This document shows positions 40,240 to 49,345 of a stretch of 64,000 bases of DNA, piece after piece. Source of the DNA: Anaerotruncus sp. (lineage in GTDB: Bacteria; Bacillota; Clostridia; Oscillospirales; Acutalibacteraceae); contig CP091724.1 in assembly GCA_022009795.1 (NCBI GenBank), positions 310,001 through 374,000 of the forward strand. Direction: 5' to 3'. Position numbers and translations under genes: made by a program. Under the pieces are notes generated by a model. It did not search any database. It was given only the letters and a program-made list of their open reading frames with translations, and was not told where the DNA came from. Every line of letters begins with the position of its first letter. Position 1 is the first letter of the stretch.

Positions 40240-41364
40240 ATGAAAAATTTTATTTGAAACCGGAGGCACGGCGGGCCACATAAATCCGGCACTTGCCGTT
40301 GCTTCGTATATCAGGGAGAATTATCCCGAAACTCAAATTCTTTTTTTATCGGCACGGCAGATCATATGGAAGCACGCCTTGTGCCGAATGCGGGCTTTGA
40401 TTTTAAAACAATCGAAATCAGCGGCTTTCGCCGCTCTCTTTCGCCGTCTGCAATATCGCATAATATAAAAAAACAGTTTCTCAGCTTATAAAATCCGAAA
40501 GTAAAAGCAAAAAAATCATCAAGGAATTTTCTCCCGATGTTTGCGTGGGCTTCGGAGGATATGTTTCCGGCCCCGTGCTTGAGAAAGCGGCGGCACTCGG
40601 CATTCCCATATGCATTCACGAGCAAAACGCATTTCCCGGTATCACAAATAAGGCGCTTGCAAAAAAAGCCGATAAGGTTATGATAACCGTTGCAGATGCG
40701 GCGGGCAGGCTTGAATGTAAGAATGAGCCGATTGTAACCGGCTTGCCCGTTAGGGGTGAAATTCTGCGTGCGAACCGTGATTTTGCACGCGCCGAACTCG
40801 GTGTGGGCGATAAACCGCTTGTGCTGTCCTTCGGCGGCTCACTCGGTGCTGCTCCGATAAATGAAGCAATGTTTGAAATTCTTTTAAACAGTGCGGAAAG
40901 CGGAAAATATTATCACATTCATTCCGTGGGCACAAACGGCGGCGAATATCTTGAAAAATTTGAGAAAGCAGGCTTTGTAAACGGCAAAAAAGGCACTGTT
41001 GAGGTTAGGCAGTATATCGATAATATGGATATTTGCATGGCGGCGGCCGATCTTGTTATCGGCAGGGCGGGTGCTTCATCTCTTTCGGAAATAGAGGCGC
41101 TCGGCAAGGCTTCGATTCTAATTCCAAGCCCTTATGTTGCCGAAAAATCACCAATATCATAATGCAATGGCACTTGTCAGAAGAAATGCTGCAAGAATTA
41201 TAGAAGAAAAAGAACTCACCTCAGAAAGGCTGAAAACGGTTATTGACGAGGTGCTCGGCAATCCGCAAGAACTCGCGGAAATTGAGAAAAACGCAAAAAG
41301 CATGGCGGTTACGGATTCCGCCAAAATAATTGCCGATATCATTATGGAAGCGGCAAAAAAATAA
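40240..41364 (+). CDS. murG: UDP-GlcNAc transferase MurG, frameshifted
   Basis: Turns lipid I into lipid II on the inner membrane face. About 373 aa. The glycine-rich loop GGTAGHINPALAVA, FGGYVSGPV, HEQNAFPGITNKAL, SFGGSLGAAPIN, and the donor-site IGRAGASSLSEI are diagnostic. CGGAGGAAAC precedes the ATG. Shifts at 40245-40257 (A/T runs), 40345-40350, 40470 and 41145-41155. Confidence 0.95.
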
Positions 41365-41424
41365 TTTAGCAAAGCCGGCTGCACAGGCATAGTATGTAAA
41401 AGATTATGCAGGCAGGTGGCTTAA

Positions 41425-42689
41425 ATGGAAAAATTGATAATAACCGGCGGAAAAAAGCTCGGCGGCGAAATCTCCGTGCACGGCTCAAAAAAATGCCGTG
41501 CTGCCGATTATGGCTTCCGCATTGCTGATAAAAAGGCGAAACGGTGCTACATAATGTTCCGAATTTATCTGATGTGGAGGCCTCTGCAAATATATTGCGC
41601 AGGCTCGGCGCCCGTGTTGAGAGAAAAGCAAGCACCTTGATTATTGACGCTTCCTCCGTTACCGGAAACACAATACCTGAGGAAATGATGCGCGAAATGC
41701 GTTCATCTATTATCTTTCTCGGCTCGCTTCTTTCGCGCTGCGGCGAAGCATGGCTTTGCCCTCCGGGCGGGTGCGACATAGGTATAAGACCGATTGATTT
41801 GCATATTTCTTCGCTTAAAAAGCTCGGCGCACAAATCACCGAAAACGGCAATTGCATATGCTGCAGGGCGGTAAAGCTTCGCGGAGCGAAATTGTTTTTG
41901 TCTTTTCCAAGCGTGGGCGCAACGGAAAATATAATCTTGGCGGCTGTTTGCGCAAGCGGAAAAACAACAGTTATTAACGCTGCACGCGAGCCAGAAATAT
42001 GCGATTTGGCGGCATTTTTAAATTCCTGCGGCGCAAAAATTTACGGCGCGGGCGAAAGCACAATCGAAATAGAGGGCGTTGAAAAGCTTTATCCCTGCAC
42101 TCATCGTATCATCCCCGACAGAATTGTTGCCGCCACATATATGTGTGCGGGCGCTATGCAGGCCGATGAGCTTGTTATAAAAAATATCCGCGCTTCGCAT
42201 TTAACGCCGATCATTCCCGTGTTTGGCGAAGCGGGGTGCAAAATATATCTTTCGGGCGGCAATTTAAAGCTTGTTTCACCCAAAAGGCTTAAGGCAGTTA
42301 AAAAAATCAAAACAATGCCTTATCCCGGTTTTCCCACGGATTGCCAATCCATTGTTATGGCGGCAATGGCGGTTGCGCGCGGCACCTCCGTTTTTAATGA
42401 AAGTGTGTTTGACGGCAGATATAAGCATATAAGCGAGCTTAAAAGATTCGGCGCCGATATAACCGCCGAGGGCAGAATTGCCGTTGTTAACGGAGTTAAG
42501 GAGTTATACGGCGCAAATGTGTTTTCTACGGATTTGCGCGGCGGCGCGGCTCTTGTGCTTGCGGCACTTGCCGCAGGCGGCACATCATGCATAGGCAATG
42601 TTTATCATATAGACCGCGGCTATCAATGCATTGAAAAGGATTTAAGCAAAATAGGCGCTTTAATAAAGAGGATAAGCGATGAAGGATAA
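41425..42689 (+). CDS. murA: UDP-GlcNAc 1-carboxyvinyltransferase MurA, frameshifted N-terminus
   Basis: First committed step of peptidoglycan synthesis, using PEP. About 421 aa. The active-site Cys is present in PPGGCDIGIRPIDLH, so fosfomycin sensitivity is expected. GATENIILAA, FPTDCQSIVMAA and GGAALVLAALAA are conserved. The substrate site near residues 22-23 (GSKNAVLP) is disrupted by shifts at 41490 and 41540. It overlaps ftsQ by 11 bases. A second MurA may exist elsewhere, as is common in Firmicutes. Confidence 0.94.
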
Positions 42690-43585
42690 AAGAAAAGTTA
42701 AAAAACGAGAGCACGGGCAATATAATGTTCCGCGTGAGCTTATGCCCGGTGAAATAGAACCGCCGAGGATTTACAACAATCGTGGGGGTGAAAGCCAAAA
42801 GCCGACGCGCACGCAAACACGGCGCAAGCAAAATAAAAAACGCCGCCTAAAAAATAAAGTGCGCAAGGTGTTGCTTGCAGCCTTATTGTTTATCGTGCTT
42901 ATTGCAGTCGGTGCGGTGCTTTCGCTAACGGTGTTTTTCAAAACACAATCCGTAACGGTTTCCGGCAGCGGAATATATTCGCAGGAGCAGATTGTAAATG
43001 CTGCGGAAATAAACACAGGCGATAATCTTTTCTTGATAAATTCCGATAAGACGGCACAAAAAATCACCACCCGGCTGCCTTATATATATAATGTTAAAAT
43101 AAAAAAAGAACTGCCTGCAACGGTTAAAATAACGGTTACGGATGCAAGCGCCGCTTATGCAATTGAAAACGGCGATAAAACATTTATTTTGGCAGACGAT
43201 AATTATAAGGTGCTTGAAGCGGCTGCCGAAGAGCAGCCTGCGGGCAGTATGATGATAACGAATGCTGTCGTAAAAAGTGCAGAGCCCGGCAAGCAACTTG
43301 AATTTGAGGATGAAACAGTTTCAAATTGCATAACTCAAATCACAGAGGCAATTAAATCAACAGAAATGAAGGGTGTAACGGCGGTAAGCAGTAAGGATAT
43401 AAATAATAATTATATTGTTTATGACGGGCGCATAACCTTTGAGTTAGGCTCATGCGATGATTTGGAAATCAAAAATAAAACGCGGTGTTTTTGATTTGTG
43501 ACGAGATGAATGAAACAAATCCAAGTATAAAAGGAAAAAAATAAATCTTAAATCCGGCAAGCAAAGCTACTTTACACCAGAATAA
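42679..43585 (+). CDS. ftsQ: Cell-division protein FtsQ/DivIB, frameshift near the end
   Basis: About 302 aa. A long basic cytosolic N-terminus (about 1-62) with RRKQNKKRRLKNKVRK, one membrane helix (LLAALLFIVLIAVGAVLSLTVFF), then the POTRA domain (VTVSGSGIYSQEQIVNAA, NLFLINSDKTAQKITTRLPYI) and the FtsQ beta domain. It bridges FtsL/FtsB and the septal synthases. The frame breaks in the A run at 43467-43475; the repaired tail ends in a polar stretch (INLKSGKQSYFTPE) at 43585. Confidence 0.9.
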
Positions 43586-43601
43586 ACGATTTAAAAATTA
43601 C

Positions 43602-43632
43602 AATCTTGTAAAGCGAATCACTTTACAAGATT
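43602..43632 (+). promoter_or_regulatory. Perfect 12-bp inverted repeat upstream of ftsZ
   Basis: AATCTTGTAAAG, seven-base loop, CTTTACAAGATT. There is no T run, so it is not a classical terminator. It shares its core TTGTAAAG/CTTTACAA with elements at 19311-19332, 45072-45094 and (weaker) 45176-45198. It may be a protein-binding site or an mRNA structure between ftsQ and ftsZ. Confidence 0.6.
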
Positions 43633-43740
43633 AAACAAATTTCAAGCTTATTTTTTTATCATTTGTCTATTATGCACAAATAAGCAAAAAAAATAGTTTT
43701 ACTAATTTTTGAAAAATATTCAGCAAAAATCAAAAAAACA

Positions 43741-43769
43741 TTGCAAAATGATTACAATATTGTTACAAT
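43741..43769 (+). promoter_or_regulatory. Internal promoter of ftsZ
   Basis: TTGCAA, 17-base spacer, TACAAT, 58 bases before the ATG. ftsZ can therefore be transcribed apart from the long dcw operon. Confidence 0.6.
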
Positions 43770-43826
43770 ATATGAGTAAAGACAACAGCGAGTCTGTCAA
43801 TAATACATATAAGGAGAATAAAATCT

Positions 43827-44936
43827 ATGGGACGTTATGAAATAGATACCGAGGATACAAAAGTTGTTTCCATTAAAGTAGTAGGCGTAGGCGGCGGCGG
43901 CGGAAACGCCGTAAACCGCATGGTTCATTGTAATATTCAGGATGTTGAGTTTATTGCCGTAAACAGCGATAAGCCGGCTCTTGCAAAATCACAGGCTTCT
44001 CAAAAAATCCTTATCGGTGAAAAAGCCACAAAGGGTATGGGCGCAGGCGCAAGACCCGAAGTAGGTAAAAAAGCCGCAGATGAAAGCAAAGAAGCTATCA
44101 CCGACGCTATCACCGGCGCAGAGATGGTATTTATAACCGCAGGTATGGGCGGCGGCACAGGCACAGGTGCGGCTCCCGTGGTTGCTCAGGTTGCAAAGGA
44201 TCTCGGCATACTCACAGTCGGCGTTGTTACAACTCCGTTTGCCTTTGAAGGCAAACATCGCATGGATCAGGCTCAGGCAGGTATTAATGAGCTTGCTCAG
44301 TATGTTGATTCCATCATGGTTATTCCTAATGAAAACCTTAAATTCGTTACAAATGAAAGAATCACTCTTCTTAATGCGTTTGAAATCGCAAACGATGTTC
44401 TTCGTCAGGGTGTTCAGTCCATTTCGGATCTTGTTAATGCAACAGGTCTTGTAAACTGCGACTTTGCCGATGTTACCGAAATTATGAAGGATTCCGGCTA
44501 TGCTCACATGGGCGTCGGCCGCGGCAAGGGCAAGGATAAGGCAGAGGTTGCCGCTCAGGCAGCTATTTCCAGCCCGCTTCTTAACACTTCTATCGACGGT
44601 GCTCGCGGCGTTCTTCTTAACATCACAGCTTCTTCGGATATCGGACTTGAAGAAATCGATGTTGCATCAACAATCGTTAAGAATGCCGTTCATCCCGATT
44701 GCGAGATTATTTGGGGTGCTAATGTTGACGAAAATCTTGAGGATGAAATGGTTATCACCGTTATCGCAACTCGCTTCGGTGACGAGGGTCCCGGTGCTCC
44801 GATTAAGTCCACAACCGCTAATATCGAAGTTGCTCCTCCTGTAGCAAATTCCGTTTCTGCTCCCGAGCAGGCAAGCAGCGCCTTCACAACAAAGGATTCC
44901 GACACATTTGACAGTATCGTAAGCCTTTTTCAATAA
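43827..44936 (+). CDS. ftsZ: Cell-division GTPase FtsZ
   Basis: Tubulin homologue that forms the division ring. 369 aa, unbroken. GVGGGGGNAVNRMV, AVNSDKPAL, the tubulin signature GGGTGTGAAPVVAQ, NADFADVTEIM-like loop (NCDFADVTEIMKDSGYAHMG) and a short variable linker ending in a C-terminal DTFDSIVSLFQ tail. The tail is shorter and less conserved than the common (D/E)IPxFLRxR peptide that binds FtsA and SepF, in line with the missing ftsA gene next to it. AAGGAGAA precedes the ATG. Confidence 0.98.
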   Translation: MGRYEIDTEDTKVVSIKVVGVGGGGGNAVNRMVHCNIQDVEFIAVNSDKPALAKSQASQKILIGEKATKGMGAGARPEVGKKAADESKEAITDAITGAEMVFITAGMGGGTGTGAAPVVAQVAKDLGILTVGVVTTPFAFEGKHRMDQAQAGINELAQYVDSIMVIPNENLKFVTNERITLLNAFEIANDVLRQGVQSISDLVNATGLVNCDFADVTEIMKDSGYAHMGVGRGKGKDKAEVAAQAAISSPLLNTSIDGARGVLLNITASSDIGLEEIDVASTIVKNAVHPDCEIIWGANVDENLEDEMVITVIATRFGDEGPGAPIKSTTANIEVAPPVANSVSAPEQASSAFTTKDSDTFDSIVSLFQ

Positions 44937-44962
44937 GAAATAATTATATTTTTTTAAAACAG

Positions 44963-44993
44963 AAGCCTGTATCTTTTGATACAGGCTTTTTGT
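44963..44993 (+). terminator. Terminator of ftsZ
   Basis: Stem AAGCCTGTATC/GATACAGGCTT with a four-base loop and T run, 27 bases after the ftsZ stop. Confidence 0.9.
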
Positions 44994-45071
44994 ATATAAA
45001 TATCGTTATGTTTTTTTATCAAAATGTATAGCAAATATCTAAATTGTTGAAAACTCTGTTGAAATTATTGA

Positions 45072-45094
45072 TTGTAAAGTATAATCCCTTACAA
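45072..45094 (+). promoter_or_regulatory. Palindrome enclosing a -10 box downstream of ftsZ
   Basis: TTGTAAAG, then TATAATC, then CCTTACAA: the same dyad as upstream of ftsZ with one mismatch, here with a perfect TATAAT (45080-45085) as its centre. A TTGAAA at 45059 gives a short 15-base spacer. Confidence 0.45.
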
Positions 45095-45246
45095 AAATCG
45101 CAAAATCTTAAAACCGAGAGTATATTTCAACATTTTAAACACAGTTTTCAACAAACGCTTCAACATCAATAAATGTGTAAAGTTTTTAAGTCTTTACGCA
45201 AAATTTAAAGGCGTTTACGCAATGAATGCATAAACGCCTTTTTTTA
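45092..45246 (+). ncRNA. Candidate small RNA downstream of ftsZ
   Basis: No coding frame. A possible promoter (see 45072-45094) is followed about 155 bases later by a strong terminator (AAAGGCGTTTA...TAAACGCCTTTTTTT, 45208-45246). The segment between contains part of an inverted repeat TTGTTGAAAACT (45044-45064 with 45135-45156) and a third, weaker TGTAAAG-N9-CTTTACG dyad at 45176-45198. It could be a short regulatory RNA or only a cluster of binding sites. The rest of 44994-45316 holds nothing else I can name. Confidence 0.4.
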
Positions 45247-45316
45247 TATTTATGAATCTATCGTGGCAAATGAATTACCATTCCGATTTTTGTGTAGGAG
45301 CGGATAATATTCGTTA

Positions 45317-48300
45317 TTATATTATCGCGCTTGAAGCCTTTGCCCTTGCCGCCGTTTTTGCTGATCCTTGATTTTTGCCGGCGCGAATTGTTATAAATTC
45401 AGCCTTATCAATTATCTTGTCTATCGGCGGTATATCGCCAAACGAATAATCCTCAGTCGGGATTTCATCAATAAGCCTTGTGGCTCTTTTTGTGTTGCTG
45501 AATTTTTTAACAGCCGTCATTGCCAAAATTATTATGCGGTTATCCTCCGGCAGGGTAAGGGTTTTTGCATTCCTTATATCAAGCTCATATAAATAGAAAT
45601 AAGCTTTGCCGTTTGGAATATCGCCTTCGGGATGATGCGTGTGGGTAAATTCGAAAGCAATCGGTGCATTTTTGTGCGCCGCTTTTATATTAAGCCCCGC
45701 CATATCCCAATTGCCGTAATGCTCCGTCATAGCTGCAATTTTAATTTGCTTTTCTCTGCCGTCAAGGTAAAATGTTGCATCTCTGTCGCCGAGGGTGGAT
45801 GTTGCGGCTATGTAAAGCTTGGTCATGCTTTTCGGCAAATCGATTGTTTGCCCTCTTGCCACCATAACATCGCTTGAGGCCTGAGTATCCGGCATTTTAA
45901 AGCTTACGCCGCCTGCCGTGAAGCCTTGCGGGCAAAGCTCTGCGGGAAGTGAGCAGCCGCTGCCCTGAAGAATCACATTGCGCATGCTTTCGTTTTTCGT
46001 GAAGCCCTTTGAGTTATATTCAAGGTCAAGCTTTTTAAAGTTTTCGCGTCCTTTTTTATCGGGCGTTTCAAGCTTTATGCGAAATGTTTTGATGCCGTAG
46101 GGCGCAAGGTCGAATTTAAGCTTTTTGCTCTTTGAATCTGCCTTTTTGATTGCCTGCTCGTTTGCAAGGCATTCGCTTGCTTCGAGTATTCTTGCCGCAA
46201 AGGTGAGCTCAACATTTTTAAGTGCCTCACCGCTGCCTTCGTTTACGCGCACTATAATTCCGTCGCCGTCCTCGGCAAGCTTGCAGCAGCGAAGAATTGC
46301 GTTTTCGTTGTTGATTTTAAGAAATGAATATCCGCTTTCAAGGCTGCCCTCACGGCGTGAGGAGGTCTGGTAGGCAATCAGCGGCTTCTGGAAAATTTCG
46401 CTTTGGCGCTGAGTGCCGTTTGCAAATCCGCCCTCGTGGCTATAAATTCCGAAAGCGAAATTGTTTCTGCCAAGGTCAAGCAAATCCTGCCTTGCCTGCT
46501 TTGTGAATGCACCAACGGGTGTGTGCAGGCAAGTGAGCCTTAATGTGTTTGAAGAGGGCTTATCCCAGCCGTATTTGCAGTCGCTGAAAACGGAAACGCC
46601 GTATTTGCCGCTCCCTGCGGTGATATCTGCCCATTTTTGAGCAGGCACTTCATACAGCTTTTTCGCTGTTGTTTTCTCTCTTGATAACGCCGAGACCCAA
46701 ATCATAGCTTGCTGTTTTGTTGTAGCAGGAGAAGGGGAACACGGCTTTAAGCAGGGTCCTTCTGTTTTTCCAGTCAACAAAATTTTCAACTCTTATGAAC
46801 TCTCCGCCGCTTTCAAGATAAATGATTTGGTCGATAAATGAATGGTCAAGCTCGCGCGAAACTTTGATTGCGATTCTCGCAGGGCCTGCTTCGATTATTT
46901 CAAATTCGGGCGTGTTTGCAAAAAATTCAGGCTCTTTGTCTAAATCCTTTTTGCGCATTTCCCAAGCGGGGTAGGGAAGCTCGCCGACATCCGAAAGGCC
47001 TGCCATTTTAATCGGCGCGTCAAGAACATTGATGTTGTTTTTCTTGTCTATCACCGTGGCGATATCGCCGTTTTTGTTAAATATAACTCTGTATTTTTCG
47101 TTTTCGAGAGTGTGGAGCGAAACGGCAAGATCCGTTTTGATTTCGCATGCTTTGTTTGCAGGCACAACATCATAAACGGCATATCCCATGGCGTTTACAT
47201 CGGCAATGAAAACAATGTCAAATTCTTTGCCCGATTTTTTTATGATTTGGCTTGGAACTTCGTTGCCGTTTGAATCCAAAACTTTAACGAAGGTGGAATT
47301 GTGCACAACCTTAATGTGCGCCGACACGGCATTCTTGCGCCTGAAGGGGGAAGGGTTGTAAACCATAACGCCGCATTCGGTCACAAAGCTTGTGTTAAGC
47401 TCGTTTGCCATTGCGCCTGCTGCACCGTCAAGTTCGGTTTCAAAATCGCTGAGCGAGGCGTAGTAATCGTTTTGCCCGTCAATATAGATGTCCATATTGC
47501 CGGTTCCTGTGATATCATCGTGAAATTGATGCTGAATAACACGCTTCCAAGCTCTGTCTAAATTATCCTTTGGATAGTTATAAACTCCGTTTTCGTTTGC
47601 AACGGTGCACATTTTCTCGGCAATGTCGGCAATGTTCTCGTTTTGGGCATTGAGCCTTTTATTCATCGCTCTTGATGTGTATGCACCCGCACCGTGCGAG
47701 GTCATAACCAATTCGTTATTCCATGTTTTAAGCCCTGCTGTTTCAGATTTCGGCATCTTTTCCAAATCACGGAAAAATTCATCGCTTGCCGCAGAAACCA
47801 CTTCAAAATCGCTGCTGCCGTTTTTAGCAACGCTTTCTTCAATCGCCTGCACGCTTTCCTCTGTGGGCGATCCGCCGTAGTCGCCTGTGCCGTAAAGATG
47901 CAATGTTTGCGGTATTCCGCTTTCAAAAGCGTTTTGTGTTATTTTGTCTATAACGGAAATATCGCCTCTTATGTCGCCGCTGAATTTATAGCAATATGAT
48001 TTTGCATTAAGGCAGGCATAAACCTCAGAACCGTCAACGCCTTTCCATATTCCCAAATCAAACGGCACTCCGTAAGCCGATCCCCAACTCAATTTTTGGG
48101 TTGTAAATCCCTTTAAACCCGCATGCTTCATAATGCTCGGCAATGCGTATCCAAAGCCAAAGCAATCGGGCAGAAAAATATCGCAGCTCTCTTTGCCGAA
48201 TTTTTCCTTGAAATAGCCGTTGCCGTAAATAATGTTTCTGAACAGTGCTTCGGGAGAGGGAATGTTTACATCGCCGTTTTCATAGCTTGAGCCCGCAACA

Positions 48301-48544
48301 TTCCATTTTCCGCTTTTGATAAGCTCTTTAAGATATTCAAAGTGCTTTTGGATAGTATTCCTCTGCAAGCGCATATCTGAATGCACCTTCAAAATTAAAT
48401 CTGTAATTAGGGTATTTTTCTATTAAATTAAAGTTTTTGCTCAAGTGTATTTGGCAGATATTCTTTTATGGTTGTTGCCAAATTCCATCGCCACACAGTG
48501 TCTAAATGTGCGGTTGCAACTGCATAAACCTTTTTCTTTTCCAT
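45317..48544 (-). CDS. Alpha-mannosidase, GH38 family, frameshifted
   Basis: About 1075 aa. It starts MEKKKVYAVATAHLDTVWRWN with the metal-binding HxD of GH38. FLPDCFGFGYALPSIM carries the catalytic nucleophile Asp; HQFHDDITGTG is the conserved His-rich motif. Then follow the long beta-rich C-terminal domains. It removes alpha-mannose from N-glycans or free manno-oligosaccharides. No signal peptide is seen, so it is probably cytosolic. Shifts near 48455, 48360 and 46660-46680 split the frame. Its ribosome site overlaps the end of a small upstream gene. The last 10-20 residues are uncertain because of possible shifts near 45350. Confidence 0.93.
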
Positions 48545-48552
48545 AGTATTCC

Positions 48553-48776
48553 TTATTTCTCTATGATCTCGTATGTGAATTCGTATTTTTTTCCTGAAGC
48601 GCTTTAACCTTTGCTTCGTTGTCCTCAATAAAGCTTTCGGAATAAATCGATTTGCCGTCCACGGAATAATCCTTAACTATTTTTGTTAAGCTCCTCCCAT
48701 GCTTCGTCGGCTTTGTCATATCCGTCCTCAAATTTGATTAAAAAAATTCTCTGTGCTTGGGTAATCTTACTTTCAT
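48553..48776 (-). CDS. Small protein of unknown function before the mannosidase, frameshifted
   Basis: About 74 aa after repair: begins MKVRLPKHREFF, then KFEDGYDKADEAWEELNK, KDYSVDGKSIYSESFIEDN and ends KKYEFTYEIIEK. Acidic and basic residues alternate; no membrane segment. I do not recognise the family. AGGAGAAC (complement of about 48782-48789) lies before the ATG and a good promoter is at 48809-48837. It is upstream of, and probably cotranscribed with, the alpha-mannosidase. Shifts near 48742, 48684 and 48585. Confidence 0.5.
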
Positions 48777-48808
48777 ATTCTGTTCTCCTAACTGATGTGT
48801 TTAACTTA

Positions 48809-48837
48809 ATTATATTTTTTTATTTTGCATATATCAA
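48809..48837 (-). promoter_or_regulatory. Promoter of the mannosidase operon
   Basis: On the minus strand TTGATA, 17-base spacer, TATAAT, 33 bases before the small upstream gene. Confidence 0.7.
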
Positions 48838-48865
48838 GTGCAGTTTTTTTATTTAAAAAGCGCAA

Positions 48866-49281
48866 TCAAAGCTTTTTTTCAAATGCTTCATCTTGATCTT
48901 TTGTTCTTTTTGAGGGGCCTTTAAGGTGCTTTCCGCTTCTGCGCGCTTTCTTTGCCAGGTGGCGTGAATAGAGTAAATTATCTATATTAAAATCGTTTAT
49001 TATCAGCCCGTTTTGCGTTATAACCGTCGCTCTTTTGGCAAGTGCCATCGCCGCAAGTCCGTAGTCCTGCGTTATAACAATGTCGCCGGTTTCTGTCTTG
49101 TTCACAAGCGCAAAATCGGCACTGTCCGCGCCCTTGGAAACGGTTATAACCTCTGCGCCGTCAATTGCAAATTCATGGCATGTGTCGCAAACAATAATGG
49201 CTGAAACACCGCGCTCCGTTGCAAAGCTTAACGGCAAGCTCGGTAACCGGGCAGCCGTCTGCGTCAATAAGTATTTTTCAT
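48866..49281 (-). CDS. yqxD: YaiI/YqxD family protein (UPF0178, DUF188), frameshifted start
   Basis: About 138 aa. After repair it starts MKILIDADGCPVTELAV, then ERGVSAIIVCDTCHEF, VITVSKGADSADFAL, GDIVITQDYGLAAMALAK and a basic tail (RHLAKKARRSGKHLKGPSKRTK). This is the complete set of family blocks. The fold resembles PIN-type nucleases, but activity is not established. Shifts near 49274 and 49225. It lies downstream of the LtaS-like gene and its terminator. Confidence 0.9.
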
Positions 49282-49299
49282 ATAGGTGCCTTTTAGAAT

Positions 49300-49336
49300 A
49301 AAAAGCGGCGCACCGTTTTGCCTCGGTGCGCCGCAG
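49300..49336 (-). terminator. Terminator of the LtaS-like gene
   Basis: Perfect 11-bp stem GCGGCGCACCG/CGGTGCGCCGC with an eight-base loop and a T run on the minus strand. Confidence 0.9.
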
Positions 49337-49345
49337 ATTTTTTGC

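Noticed and set aside
45044..45160. Possible replication origin, because of repeated TTTTCAACA-like words near ftsZ
   Set aside because: The words are not DnaA boxes (TTATCCACA) and no dnaA, dnaN or gyr genes are near.
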